A stretch of 64,000 nucleotides of DNA, taken from assembly GCA_963822435.1 (NCBI GenBank), contig CAWGHN010000005.1, forward strand, positions 124,001 to 188,000, read 5' to 3'. Below the pieces are notes generated by a model that had not been told where the DNA came from, made no database searches, and was given only the letters and a program-made list of their open reading frames with translations. The first letter of the stretch is position 1, and every line of letters begins with the position of its first letter. Position numbers and translations under genes: made by a program. The stretch comes from JAUYQR01 sp963822435 (GTDB taxonomy: Bacteria > Pseudomonadota > Alphaproteobacteria > Rhodobacterales > Rhodobacteraceae). Below are positions 9,626-17,862 of the stretch, piece after piece.

Positions 9626-11131
9626 CTACCCCGCGCTCAGCATCGGGAACGTCACGCCCAATGCCCATGCAAAGGCAAACCCCGCCATCACCGCTCCCGG
9701 CAACGGGTGCCGCGTGCGTCGCGTGGTCCAGCCGCCAAGAAGGCCGAAGATCAGGAAAAAGATCACCACGATGGGCAGAATGATCAGCAGAAAGAACAGC
9801 CGTTCCAGATCAAGCGCGACCGCGATTGCCAGCGACACCAGAAAGCACAGCTTCAACAAGAGATAGGCCCCGCGCGCCGCGCCCGCCCCGCGCCCCGCCC
9901 AATCCAGCGTCCAGAAATAGGCAAACGTCCCCACCGCCAGCGCGGCAATGATAATGCCGCGCCCCGGCCCCGGCCAGAAGTTCGTCAGATACCTGTCCAC
10001 CGGCAGAAACAGTGCAAGTGCCACGAACCCCGCCGCCGCCGCGCCCGCCAGCAGCCCCCGCCCCGTGACCTCCGGCAATCTTGCACCTACCGCCCACAGC
10101 GCCAGCCCCGTTGCCGCCCCGTAGGCCAGAAAATGCACGGCCAGATAATCCGCCACCAGCACCGGCAGAAACCCCGTCGGCACAAAGCGCAGCACCACCG
10201 GCACCGCCAGCATCGGCCCCAAGGCCACCAGCCACAGCCGCCGCCCGCGCAAGCCCGCCCCGGCCGGATGCTCCACCAAGCTTGGCAGCAGTCGCGCCAA
10301 CGGCCATCCCAACGCCACCGCGCCAGCCAGCAGCAGCACGATCCATCCGCCCCGGTCCGCCACCGGCGGCCGCACCCGCTCCACACCGTAAACCCGGTCC
10401 AGCCAGCCCACCATCTCGGCCATTGTTGCGGTCGAAAACAGCACGCTCGCATGTTCCACATGTGGCGCCACCGCCGCGCGCCGCCAGTTCCCCGGCGCAC
10501 CATAGGCCTCGCCCGCCACCCCGTCCGGTGCCATCAGCCGCACCACCCGCAAAGCCTCCGCCGACAGCATCCCTTCCCAGGCCCCCGTCACCACCAACAG
10601 GTTCTTCGGCGCCGTCGCCGTCACCTCGGGCGAAAACATCGACACCGCCACCACCGCATCGACCCACTCCGTCGCCTTGGCGAACCGCACCACGATGTCC
10701 GTCGCCATCGAATGGCCCAGCACCGCCACCCGCCCGTCCCCCAACGCCCGCGCCGCCTCGGCCACCCCCGCCAGTTCCCGCACCAGCGTCGCCGTCGCCC
10801 CCGCCACCTCCACGACCGACCCGCTCAGCGGCTCAGGATTGCGTCCATGCCCCGCGCTGTCATAGGTCACCGCCACATACCCCGCCCGCGCCGCCGTCAG
10901 CGCAAACGACTGCATGATCTGCTGGCTGCCCGCAAACCCGTGCGAGATTACCAGCACCGGCCCCAACGCCTCCTCCCCCCGGTACACCCGCCCCGGCACT
11001 GTCCCGAACGTCACCACCTCGACCCGCACACCTGCCGCCGCCTCCTCCAGCCGCCAGACCGCCAGCACGATCGCCGCCACCGCCAGAACCGCCACCAAAG
11101 CCCGCATCGCCCACCTGCCTTCCGCCCGCAT
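9626..11131 (-). CDS. Alpha/beta hydrolase fused to a multi-helix membrane domain
   Basis: A protein of about 500 residues. After an N-terminal membrane anchor (VAVLAVAAIVLAVW) comes an alpha/beta hydrolase with oxyanion region SHGFAGS, nucleophile elbow GHSMA and a candidate catalytic His in HVEHAS. The second half, from about residue 260, is a chain of hydrophobic segments (WIVLLLAGAVALGW, LWLVALGPMLAVPVVL, a final FFLLIILPIVVIFFLIFGLL), perhaps eight or nine helices. The start at 11131 has a GGAG ribosome site about eight bases upstream. An ATG at 11107 is also possible, and the frame reaches 11212. The substrate is unknown. The gene is convergent with moaA. Confidence 0.75.
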   Translation of the reverse strand: MRAEGRWAMRALVAVLAVAAIVLAVWRLEEAAAGVRVEVVTFGTVPGRVYRGEEALGPVLVISHGFAGSQQIMQSFALTAARAGYVAVTYDSAGHGRNPEPLSGSVVEVAGATATLVRELAGVAEAARALGDGRVAVLGHSMATDIVVRFAKATEWVDAVVAVSMFSPEVTATAPKNLLVVTGAWEGMLSAEALRVVRLMAPDGVAGEAYGAPGNWRRAAVAPHVEHASVLFSTATMAEMVGWLDRVYGVERVRPPVADRGGWIVLLLAGAVALGWPLARLLPSLVEHPAGAGLRGRRLWLVALGPMLAVPVVLRFVPTGFLPVLVADYLAVHFLAYGAATGLALWAVGARLPEVTGRGLLAGAAAAGFVALALFLPVDRYLTNFWPGPGRGIIIAALAVGTFAYFWTLDWAGRGAGAARGAYLLLKLCFLVSLAIAVALDLERLFFLLIILPIVVIFFLIFGLLGGWTTRRTRHPLPGAVMAGFAFAWALGVTFPMLSAG

Positions 11132-11210
11132 CGAACCACTCCGCCGCCACGAAGTCCACGCCCGCCATTTCCCCCTAGCCCCGCCTGCCAAAGCCGCTAT
11201 CCTTGGCCCC

Positions 11211-12248
11211 ATGACCGGCCCTGCATCGCCCGACAGCCTCCTGACCCTGCCCCCACCAGCCCTGCCCGAGGCCGAGCTTCTCTCCCTCGTCCAGCGCCAC
11301 TACGGCCTGACCGGAACGCTCTCTCGCCTCACCTCTGAACGCGACCTCAACCACCGCCTGACGACCGTCGTCCGTGCCTACACCGTAAAACTCACCAACC
11401 CCGCCGAACCGCCGGAGATGACCGCCTTCCAGACCGCCGCCCTCCAGCATGTCGCAGCCCGCGCGCCCGGCCTTCCGGTGCCGCGCATCCTCCCCGCGAT
11501 GAACGGCGCAGCCATCACCCCAACCCCGCACGGCGCGCTGCGCGTTCTCACCTGGCTTGACGGCATCCCCCTCCACGCCGCCCCGAAATCCGCCCCCCAA
11601 CGCCGCGCGGTAGGCCAGGCCCTCGCCTGCCTCACCGCCGCGCTGACAGATTTCACCCATCCCGCCGCCGACCACATCCTGCTGTGGGACATCAAGCAGA
11701 CCCCGCGCCTCGCCCCCCTCCTCCCCGCCATCACGGACCCCGCCTTGCGCGCCGAGGCCACCGCCTTCGTCGCCCGCTTCACCGCCGAGACAGCGCCGCA
11801 ACTCGCCACCCTGCCCACCCAGATCGTCCACGCCGACTTCAACCCCCACAACCTGCTGACCGACCCCGCCGATCCCGCCCGCATCACCGGCATCCTCGAT
11901 TTCGGCGACATGGTCCGCACCCCCCGGATCTGCGACCTCGCCACCGCCGCCTCCTACCAGATCGACGCCGACGCCCCCCTCGACAGCCTCGCCGACCTCC
12001 TGCGCGGTTACACCGCCACCCTCCTCCTCACCGAACCCGAGCTGGCCCTCCTCTTCGATCTCATCACCGCCCGCATGGTCACCACGCTTGCCATCACCTC
12101 ATGGCGCGCCGCCCGCTATCCCGACAACGCGCCCTACATCCTGCGCAACCAGCCCTCTGCCATCGCAGGGCTCAAAGCCTTCCGCAGCATCGGCCGCGAC
12201 CGCGCCACCGCCTGCTTCATCGCCGCTTCCGAAAGATCGCCCGCATGA
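11211..12248 (+). CDS. APH-fold kinase, hydroxylysine-kinase-like phosphotransferase
   Basis: This 345-residue aminoglycoside-phosphotransferase-fold kinase has catalytic loop HADFNPHNLL and metal-binding segment ITGILDFGDM, both characteristic of the APH/choline kinase superfamily. The N-lobe stretch TVKLTNPAEPPEM, with an invariant-type Lys, resembles the AGPHD1 (hydroxylysine kinase) branch. The stop overlaps the start of a class III aminotransferase (ATGA), the same partnership seen in kinase plus phospho-lyase systems for hydroxylysine or ethanolamine. I infer phosphorylation of a small amino alcohol. The substrate cannot be read from sequence. Confidence 0.8.
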   Translation: MTGPASPDSLLTLPPPALPEAELLSLVQRHYGLTGTLSRLTSERDLNHRLTTVVRAYTVKLTNPAEPPEMTAFQTAALQHVAARAPGLPVPRILPAMNGAAITPTPHGALRVLTWLDGIPLHAAPKSAPQRRAVGQALACLTAALTDFTHPAADHILLWDIKQTPRLAPLLPAITDPALRAEATAFVARFTAETAPQLATLPTQIVHADFNPHNLLTDPADPARITGILDFGDMVRTPRICDLATAASYQIDADAPLDSLADLLRGYTATLLLTEPELALLFDLITARMVTTLAITSWRAARYPDNAPYILRNQPSAIAGLKAFRSIGRDRATACFIAASERSPA

Positions 12249-13561
12249 CCCGCCAGACCACCATGATCAACGGCTACACCCCCGGCAAAGGCACCCTGCC
12301 GCCTGAGGATGAGGCCCGCATCGCCCGCCGCGCCGCCCTCCTCGGCCCCGCCTACCGCCTGTTCTATGAAACCCCCGTCCACCTCGTGCGGGGCGAAGGG
12401 GTCTGGCTTTACGACCGTGACGGCAACGCCTATCTCGACACCTACAACAACGTGGCCTCCGTCGGGCATTGCCACCCCCGCGTCGTCGCGGCGATGGCCG
12501 ATCAGGCCGCCACGCTGGCCACCCACACCCGCTACCTGCACGACGCCGTCCTCGATTACGCCGAGCGTCTTCTGGCCCACTTTCCCGCCCCCCTGACCCA
12601 CGTCATGTTCACCTGCACCGGGTCCGAGGCGAATGACCTCGCCCTGCGCATCGCGCGGGCGAAAACTGGCGGCACCGGCATCATCGTCACCGACAACGCC
12701 TATCACGGTGTCACCCTTGCGACGGCCGAGATGTCGATGTCGATCGGCCCCGCCGTCGCCCCCGGCCCGACCGTGTTCCCGGTCCCCGCCCCCACCGCCG
12801 CCAACTACCCCGGCGATCTTGGGGCCGGCTTCGCCGCCGCTGTCACCGCCGCGACCGACCAAATGGCCAACCAAGGCATCAAGCCCTGCGCCCTCATCGT
12901 TGACACGATCTTCTCCTCCGACGCCGTTCTTCCCGACCCCGCCGGGTTTCTGCAACCCGCCGCCGCCGCAATCCGCGCCGCCGGTGGGCTTTTCATCGCA
13001 GACGAGGTGCAACCCGGCTTTGGCCGCACCGGCAGCCAGATGTGGGGCTTCCAGCGGCATGGTCTCGTCCCCGACATGGTGTCCTTGGGCAAGCCGATGG
13101 GCAACGGCTACCCGATGGCCGGGCTTGTCGTGCGGCCTGAAATCGTGGCCGATTTCGGCGCGAAGTCACGCTATTTCAACACCTTCGGCGGCAATGCCGT
13201 GGCCGCCTCGGTCGGCATGGCCGTCCTGAACGTGATCCGTGACGAAGGCCTGCAAGCCAACGCCCTCCATACCGGACGCGCCTTCCACGACGGCCTCGCC
13301 GCGCTGGCCAGCCTCCACCCCTGTCTCGGTCAGGTGCGAAGCGCCGGCCTCTTCCTCGGGCAAGACATCATCGACGCCACCGGCGCGCCCGACCCCGCCC
13401 GCGCCGCCCGCATCGTCAACGCCCTGCGCGAAGCCCGCGTCCTCATCAGCGCCACCGGCCCCCGCGGCCACATCCTGAAAATCCGCCCTCCGATGGCCTT
13501 CACCACCGACCACGTCGCGATCTTCCTCGACCGGCTGGAAACCGTGCTCAAAAGCCTCTGA
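12245..13561 (+). CDS. Class III PLP aminotransferase (AGXT2L/phospho-lyase-like)
   Basis: This 438-residue fold-type I enzyme has the class III features in order: LYDRDGNAYLDTYNN (N-terminal loop), CTGSEANDLALRIAR (phosphate binding), DNAYHGVT, the cofactor Asp in IADEVQPGFGRTG, and the Schiff-base Lys in SLGKPMGNGYPM. It starts inside the upstream kinase gene with an ATGA overlap. Coupling to an APH-fold kinase points to an amino-alcohol-phosphate phospho-lyase (AGXT2L type) rather than an omega-amino-acid transaminase, but both are consistent with the sequence. Confidence 0.88.
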   Translation: MTRQTTMINGYTPGKGTLPPEDEARIARRAALLGPAYRLFYETPVHLVRGEGVWLYDRDGNAYLDTYNNVASVGHCHPRVVAAMADQAATLATHTRYLHDAVLDYAERLLAHFPAPLTHVMFTCTGSEANDLALRIARAKTGGTGIIVTDNAYHGVTLATAEMSMSIGPAVAPGPTVFPVPAPTAANYPGDLGAGFAAAVTAATDQMANQGIKPCALIVDTIFSSDAVLPDPAGFLQPAAAAIRAAGGLFIADEVQPGFGRTGSQMWGFQRHGLVPDMVSLGKPMGNGYPMAGLVVRPEIVADFGAKSRYFNTFGGNAVAASVGMAVLNVIRDEGLQANALHTGRAFHDGLAALASLHPCLGQVRSAGLFLGQDIIDATGAPDPARAARIVNALREARVLISATGPRGHILKIRPPMAFTTDHVAIFLDRLETVLKSL

Positions 13562-13562
13562 C

Positions 13563-13773
13563 AGAGGGCAGCGCCCTCCCTCGGGCGGGCCCGCCAACGT
13601 CCGACGTCGGCGATTTATGGTTCAACCTCTCCCACCGACGTTCGGGTGACCAACGCCGCAAACGCGCCCTCCCAGGCGGAGGAAGGGCCATGCCATTGGT
13701 TTCTCGAACCAATGGCACAACCAATGGCATACCCGGCGGGCTACGCCCTCGTTTCCGGGCAAAAAAACGCGCC
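13563..13773. other. Intergenic region with alternative stem-loops
   Basis: The region lies between the aminotransferase and a convergent NTF2-like gene. Directly after the stop is a hairpin, GAGGGC-AGC-GCCCTC (13563..13577). Further on, one TGCCATTGGTT arm (13691..13701) can pair with either of two identical AACCAATGGCA arms (13707..13717 and 13719..13729). A run of seven A at about 13761..13767 would give a T-tract for the minus-strand gene ending at 13774. No credible gene is seen here. Confidence 0.5.
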
Positions 13774-14181
13774 TTAAACCGCGGCCTTCGGCAATCCCCG
13801 TCCGCCATGCAGATGATACGCCTTGGTGACGATCTGCCAGTGTCCCGAGGCATCCGGGCGGTCCTTCACCAGCACCAGATAATCGGTGAAATCCGTCCCG
13901 AAACAGGTGTCGGTCAGCTTGGCCACCGCGACTGTCCCCGTCACCTCGATCGACAGCAACTCCGCCACGTATGGCGTGCCCTCCGGCTCCGTCGCCTCGG
14001 TACGGATCCAGTCGATGAACTCCTCCAGCGGAAAGACTTCGTAGACGCCGCCAAAATGCCCGACCTGCAGCGCACCCGGATGAAACGCCCGCCTCAGCTT
14101 GGCCTCGTCACCCCAACACATGCCCTCAAGGTAATCCACGACAACCTGCCGAACGGCATCATGCTCCGCGCCTCCACGCAT
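13774..14181 (-). CDS. Nuclear transport factor 2 / SnoaL-like family protein
   Basis: A 135-residue protein with the cone-shaped NTF2-like fold pattern. The N-terminal helix is DAVRQVVVDYLEGMCWGD, followed by LRRAFHPGALQVGHFGG, then strands ELLSIEVTGTVAVAKLTDT and HWQIVTKAYHLH. It resembles the lumazine-binding-like branch often seen as stand-alone proteins. Whether it is an enzyme or a ligand carrier is unknown. A good ribosome site (GAGGAGGG) precedes the ATG. The upstream region holds several dyads. Confidence 0.75.
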   Translation of the reverse strand: MRGGAEHDAVRQVVVDYLEGMCWGDEAKLRRAFHPGALQVGHFGGVYEVFPLEEFIDWIRTEATEPEGTPYVAELLSIEVTGTVAVAKLTDTCFGTDFTDYLVLVKDRPDASGHWQIVTKAYHLHGGRGLPKAAV

Positions 14182-14192
14182 CTGGCCCTCCT

Positions 14193-14274
14193 CACGATGA
14201 AATCATCGTGGGCACAGTAGCACTCGCGCGAGCAGTCGTTAACAACGTCTGAATCGGCCTCGCAACACGTTGTT
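14193..14274. promoter_or_regulatory. Cluster of dyads upstream of the NTF2-like gene
   Basis: Three inverted repeats lie in the short gap: CACGATGA-AA-TCATCGTG (14193..14210, just upstream of the ribosome site), CTCGCGCGAG (14223..14232), and AACAACGT (14241..14248) paired with ACGTTGTT (14267..14274). They could be operators or 5' leader hairpins of the minus-strand gene. Confidence 0.45.
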
Positions 14275-14292
14275 TTCATTGGCATCGGAAAA

Positions 14293-14309
14293 TGTCCCAC
14301 CGTGGGACA
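14293..14309. promoter_or_regulatory. Orphan palindrome TGTCCCAC-N-GTGGGACA, copy 1
   Basis: A perfect dyad with 8-bp arms around one central base. It sits immediately beyond the phoB stop codon and about 110 bases upstream of the NTF2-like gene. Two further copies exist in the window (30164 and 53403). Confidence 0.6.
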
Positions 14310-14999
14310 CTACCCCAGGGCGTACCCCGCACCACGAACCGTCCGCACCGGATCCTCCCCCCCGAACTGCATCAGGGATTTCCGCAAGCGCCCGACATGA
14401 ACATCCACGGTCCGGGTGTCGACATAGATATCCCGCCCCCAGACCAGATCAAGAAGCTGGTCCCGGCTGAACACCCGCCCCGGTCGCTCCATCAGCGTGA
14501 CCAACAGCTTGAACTCCGTCGGCCCCAGCTTCAGCACCTTGTCCGCCCGGTAGACCCGGTGGCTTTCCGTATCCAGCCGGATATCCCCGTGCTGCAGCAC
14601 CACCCCCGCCGTCGAAGGCCGCACCCGGCGCAGCTGCGCCCTTGCCCGCGCCATCAACTCCAGCACCGAATAGGGCTTGATCACATAGTCATCCGCACCC
14701 GTCTCCAACCCCCGGATGCGGTCCACCTCTTCGGCCCGCGCCGATAGCATGATGATCGGGATCGACCGCGTGACGGGGCTGAGCTTCAGGCGGCGACACA
14801 CCTCGATCCCCGACAGCTTCGGCATCATCCAGTCGAGGATAATGATGTCCGGCGCCGCCTCGTCGACAAGCATCATGGCATCCTCGCCATTGTCGGCCTG
14901 CGTCACGTCAAAGCCCTCGGCTTCAAGGTTGTAGGCGAGGACAGCCCGCTGCGCGGGTTCATCCTCGACTAGAAGCACGGTTGGCTGCGCCATCGTCAT
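14310..14999 (-). CDS. phoB: Phosphate regulon response regulator
   Basis: A 229-residue OmpR/PhoB-type regulator. The receiver domain has VLLVEDEPAQR, the phosphoacceptor Asp in IIILDWMMPKLSG, the Thr/Ser and Lys positions in MLSARAEEVD and DDYVIKPYSV. The C-terminal winged helix has LGPTEFKLLVTLMERPGRVFSRDQLL split across the recognition region, and ends VRTVRGAGYALG. The ATG at 14999 overlaps the phoU stop (ATGA); a second ATG at 14993 is possible. It activates Pho genes through Pho boxes such as the one before pstS. The cognate phoR is not in this window. Confidence 0.95.
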   Translation of the reverse strand: MTMAQPTVLLVEDEPAQRAVLAYNLEAEGFDVTQADNGEDAMMLVDEAAPDIIILDWMMPKLSGIEVCRRLKLSPVTRSIPIIMLSARAEEVDRIRGLETGADDYVIKPYSVLELMARARAQLRRVRPSTAGVVLQHGDIRLDTESHRVYRADKVLKLGPTEFKLLVTLMERPGRVFSRDQLLDLVWGRDIYVDTRTVDVHVGRLRKSLMQFGGEDPVRTVRGAGYALG

Positions 15000-15697
15000 C
15001 CCCTCGCGCCGGTGGTGTCGAACTTCGGCCGCTCTTCTCCGGGAAGGCTGCCGGTCACCAGATAGATGACCTGCTCCGCGACCGAGGTGGCATGATCGCC
15101 CACCCGTTCGATATTCTTGGCGATGAAGTGCAGATGCATGCACGGCCCGATGTTGCGCGGGTCTTCCATCATGTGGGTCAGGAATTCACGGAAGATCGAG
15201 TTGTACATCTGGTCGATGTCCCGGTCGCGCTGGCGTACATCTTCGGCCAGCTTCACATCGCGCCGAATGTAAGCGTCCAGCGCGTCATTCAGCATCTGAA
15301 CCACGGCCTTCGCCAGCCGCCGGATCGAGCCGGACGCGCCCATCACCTGCGGCATCTGGCTCAGGACAGCCGTCCGTTTGGCAAGATTCTTGGCGTAATC
15401 TCCCGCCCGCTCCAGAGCGGCGGCGATCTTCATCACCGTCAGCACGGTGCGCAGGTCACCCGCAGCCGGCGCCCGAAGTGCAATGAGCCGTGCGCATTCG
15501 ATGTTGATCTGGTCTTCCAATGCATCTATCGCCTTGTCGCCGGCTCTGACCCGGCTGGCCATCTCTTCGTCGCGCGCGTCCAACGCCTCGGCAGCTTCGA
15601 GAAGTGCTGTTTCGACAAGCCCGCCCATCCGCATGACAAGGGCCTGCACGGCCTCCAGGTCGCGGTCGAAGGCCGAAAGGATGTGAGTGCTGTTCAT
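14996..15697 (-). CDS. phoU: Phosphate transport/signalling negative regulator
   Basis: A 233-residue helical protein with the PhoU repeat pattern: two similar three-helix halves, each with an acidic metal-binding stretch (ALDARDEEMASRV and EDVRQRDRDIDQMYNSI). AGDYAKNLAKR and IERVGDHATSVAEQVIYLVTG are family signatures. PhoU links the state of the PstSCAB transporter to the PhoR kinase and restrains Pi uptake. It lies 8 bases downstream of pstB and overlaps phoB by 4 bases. Confidence 0.95.
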   Translation of the reverse strand: MNSTHILSAFDRDLEAVQALVMRMGGLVETALLEAAEALDARDEEMASRVRAGDKAIDALEDQINIECARLIALRAPAAGDLRTVLTVMKIAAALERAGDYAKNLAKRTAVLSQMPQVMGASGSIRRLAKAVVQMLNDALDAYIRRDVKLAEDVRQRDRDIDQMYNSIFREFLTHMMEDPRNIGPCMHLHFIAKNIERVGDHATSVAEQVIYLVTGSLPGEERPKFDTTGARG

Positions 15698-15705
15698 GGT
15701 GTTTC

Positions 15706-16503
15706 CTATCCGATACGGCCAGTGATGTAAGCTTCGGTGCGTGGGTCCTGCGGGGTGGTAAACACTTGTCCCGTCTCGCCATATTCAACGAGGTTACCAA
15801 GGTGGAAGAACGCGGTCTTCTGGCTGACCCGGGCCGCCTGCTGCATGGAATGGGTGACGATCACCACCGAGAAGCTGGCGCGCAATTCGTCGATCAACTC
15901 CTCGACCTGTGCCGTCGCAATCGGGTCCAACGCGGAGCAGGGTTCGTCCATCAACAAGACTTCCGGCGATGTGGCGATAGCACGGGCGATGCACAAGCGC
16001 TGCTGCTGACCCCCCGAAAGCCCGGTGCCGGGCGAGGCGAGGCGGTCCTTCGCCTCGTTCCACAGCGCGGCTTTGCGCAGCGAGGTTTCCACGATCTCGT
16101 CCAGCTCGGCCTTGGTGCGAGCCAGCCCGTGGATTTTCGGGCCATAAGCCACGTTGTCGTAGATGGATTTGGGGAACGGGTTGGGTTTCTGGAACACCAT
16201 CCCCACCCGCGCCCTCAGCCGTACCGGATCGACGCGCGGATCGTAGATGTTCTCGCCGTCGAGCGTGATCGACCCGTCCACCCGGCACGAGGGGATCGTG
16301 TCGTTCATCCGGTTCAGGCAGCGCAGGAAGGTGGATTTGCCGCAACCCGACGGGCCGATGAACGCGGTCACCGTGTTTTCCAGGATCTCGACATCCACAT
16401 CCTTCAGGGCGTGCGTCGCGCCATAGTGGACCTGCACCCCTTTGGCGCTGATCTTCGAGGCCTTTGTATTCACTGTCCGCTCCACGATGCGCATGTCGTC
16501 CAT
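15706..16503 (-). CDS. pstB: Phosphate ABC transporter ATP-binding protein
   Basis: This 265-residue ABC ATPase is the cytoplasmic motor of the high-affinity Pi importer. Walker A is GPSGCGKSTFLR, the signature is LSGGQQQR, Walker B is VLLMDEPCSALD, and the switch His is in VTHSMQQAARVS. The Pst-specific RCLNRMND after Walker A and the end TEAYITGRIG distinguish it from other importers. Twelve bases separate it from pstA. Confidence 0.97.
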   Translation of the reverse strand: MDDMRIVERTVNTKASKISAKGVQVHYGATHALKDVDVEILENTVTAFIGPSGCGKSTFLRCLNRMNDTIPSCRVDGSITLDGENIYDPRVDPVRLRARVGMVFQKPNPFPKSIYDNVAYGPKIHGLARTKAELDEIVETSLRKAALWNEAKDRLASPGTGLSGGQQQRLCIARAIATSPEVLLMDEPCSALDPIATAQVEELIDELRASFSVVIVTHSMQQAARVSQKTAFFHLGNLVEYGETGQVFTTPQDPRTEAYITGRIG

Positions 16504-16515
16504 GTCTGTCCTACC

Positions 16516-17862
16516 TTACCAGCGGCGTTCGAATTTGCGACGCAGGATGATCGCTGCGACGTTCATCACGACGAGGAACCCCAAAAGCACGATGATCGCC
16601 CCGGAAGAGCGTTCGATAAACGCGGGGTCGGCGCGCTGCGCCCAGCCGTAGACCTGCACCGGAAGTGCGGTTGCGGGGTCAAGAAAGCCTTCGACCGGGG
16701 CCGAGGGATAGTTGTCGACGAAAGCCACCATCCCGATAAGCAGCAAAGGCGCTGTTTCGCCCAGCGCGGTGGCAAGGCCAAGGATCGTGCCGGTCAGGAT
16801 GCCGGGCGCGGCCAGCGGAAGTACATGGTGAACCACCATTTGCATCTTCGACGCGCCGACCCCCAGCGCCGCATCACGAATGGAGGGCGGCACCGCCCGG
16901 ATCGAAGCACGGGTGGCGATGATGATGGTGGGCAGGACCATCAGGCTGATGACCAGCGCACCGACCAGCGTGGACGACTGCGGAAAGCCCATGAAGTTGA
17001 TGAAGATGGCAAGGCCAAGGATGCCGTAGACGATGGATGGCACGGCAGCGAGGTTCGAGATGTTCACCTCGATCAGGTCGGTCCAACGGTTCTTGGGTGC
17101 GAACTCTTCAAGGTAGATCGACGCCGCTACCCCCACCGGCACGCACATCACCGCCACGAGGATCATCAGATAGAGCGACCCGAGGATCGCCACGCCAAGG
17201 CCAGCCGCCTCGGGACGTTGGTCGGATGCGTCGGGATTGGTGAAGAAATCCCAGTTCCACTGCGACGACAGGATGCCAGCGTCGATCAGTCGATCGGCGA
17301 ACTGCAATTGTTCGGGCGAGATCTGGCCATCGCGCTCGGCCGTTTGCATCGTGACGCGCCCCTTGAGGTAGCCATCGATGCGGCCTGCGGCCAGCAGGTT
17401 GGCCGTGATCGTTGTGTCCAGTACGGCGGGGTTCGCCAGGACCATCGCCCTCAAATCGCCCGCCGCATCCTTGGACATCAGCGCTGCCACTTCTTTCGAC
17501 GGCAACTCACCCGTGTCGATGCCCTTGGCGGCCAGCTCTGCTTCGAACGCGCGGGTCAGGAGTTTGTTGTAACCAACCGTGGTAACCTTGACCATTTCGT
17601 CGCGGCTACCGTTCCCCTTGGGATCAAGAAGGTCCGACGACAGGGTAACCGGAAAGGTCAGCTTGGCCTGGTAGAACGCTGACACTCCGTCCGAAAAGAT
17701 CGTCCACAGCATGATGGCCAGGGTCGCAAGGCTGACGGCAATGGCGGACAGGCCATACAGCCGAAACCGGGTCTCTGCGGCTTTGCGCCGCTTCATCCGC
17801 GCATCATCGGCCAGAAGCGAAGCGCGGTGCGGGCGGGCGGTGGGAACGGCGGCGTCGGTCAT
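16516..17862 (-). CDS. pstA: Phosphate ABC transporter permease PstA
   Basis: A 448-residue inner-membrane permease. The first ~190 residues are an alphaproteobacterial extension: one helix (LSAIAVSLATLAIMLWTIF) and a soluble periplasmic segment, as in DUF3333-containing PstA. The remainder is the BPD transmembrane domain with LMILVAVMCVPVGVAASIYLEE at its start and the coupling motif IRDAALGVGASKMQ facing PstB. The ATG overlaps the pstC stop by 4 bases (ATGA). Confidence 0.95.
   Translation of the reverse strand: MTDAAVPTARPHRASLLADDARMKRRKAAETRFRLYGLSAIAVSLATLAIMLWTIFSDGVSAFYQAKLTFPVTLSSDLLDPKGNGSRDEMVKVTTVGYNKLLTRAFEAELAAKGIDTGELPSKEVAALMSKDAAGDLRAMVLANPAVLDTTITANLLAAGRIDGYLKGRVTMQTAERDGQISPEQLQFADRLIDAGILSSQWNWDFFTNPDASDQRPEAAGLGVAILGSLYLMILVAVMCVPVGVAASIYLEEFAPKNRWTDLIEVNISNLAAVPSIVYGILGLAIFINFMGFPQSSTLVGALVISLMVLPTIIIATRASIRAVPPSIRDAALGVGASKMQMVVHHVLPLAAPGILTGTILGLATALGETAPLLLIGMVAFVDNYPSAPVEGFLDPATALPVQVYGWAQRADPAFIERSSGAIIVLLGFLVVMNVAAIILRRKFERRW

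Noticed and set aside
15766..17682. A 638-codon plus-strand frame opposite pstB and pstA
   Set aside because: Antisense to clearly recognised Pst genes; its content is an artefact of codon bias.
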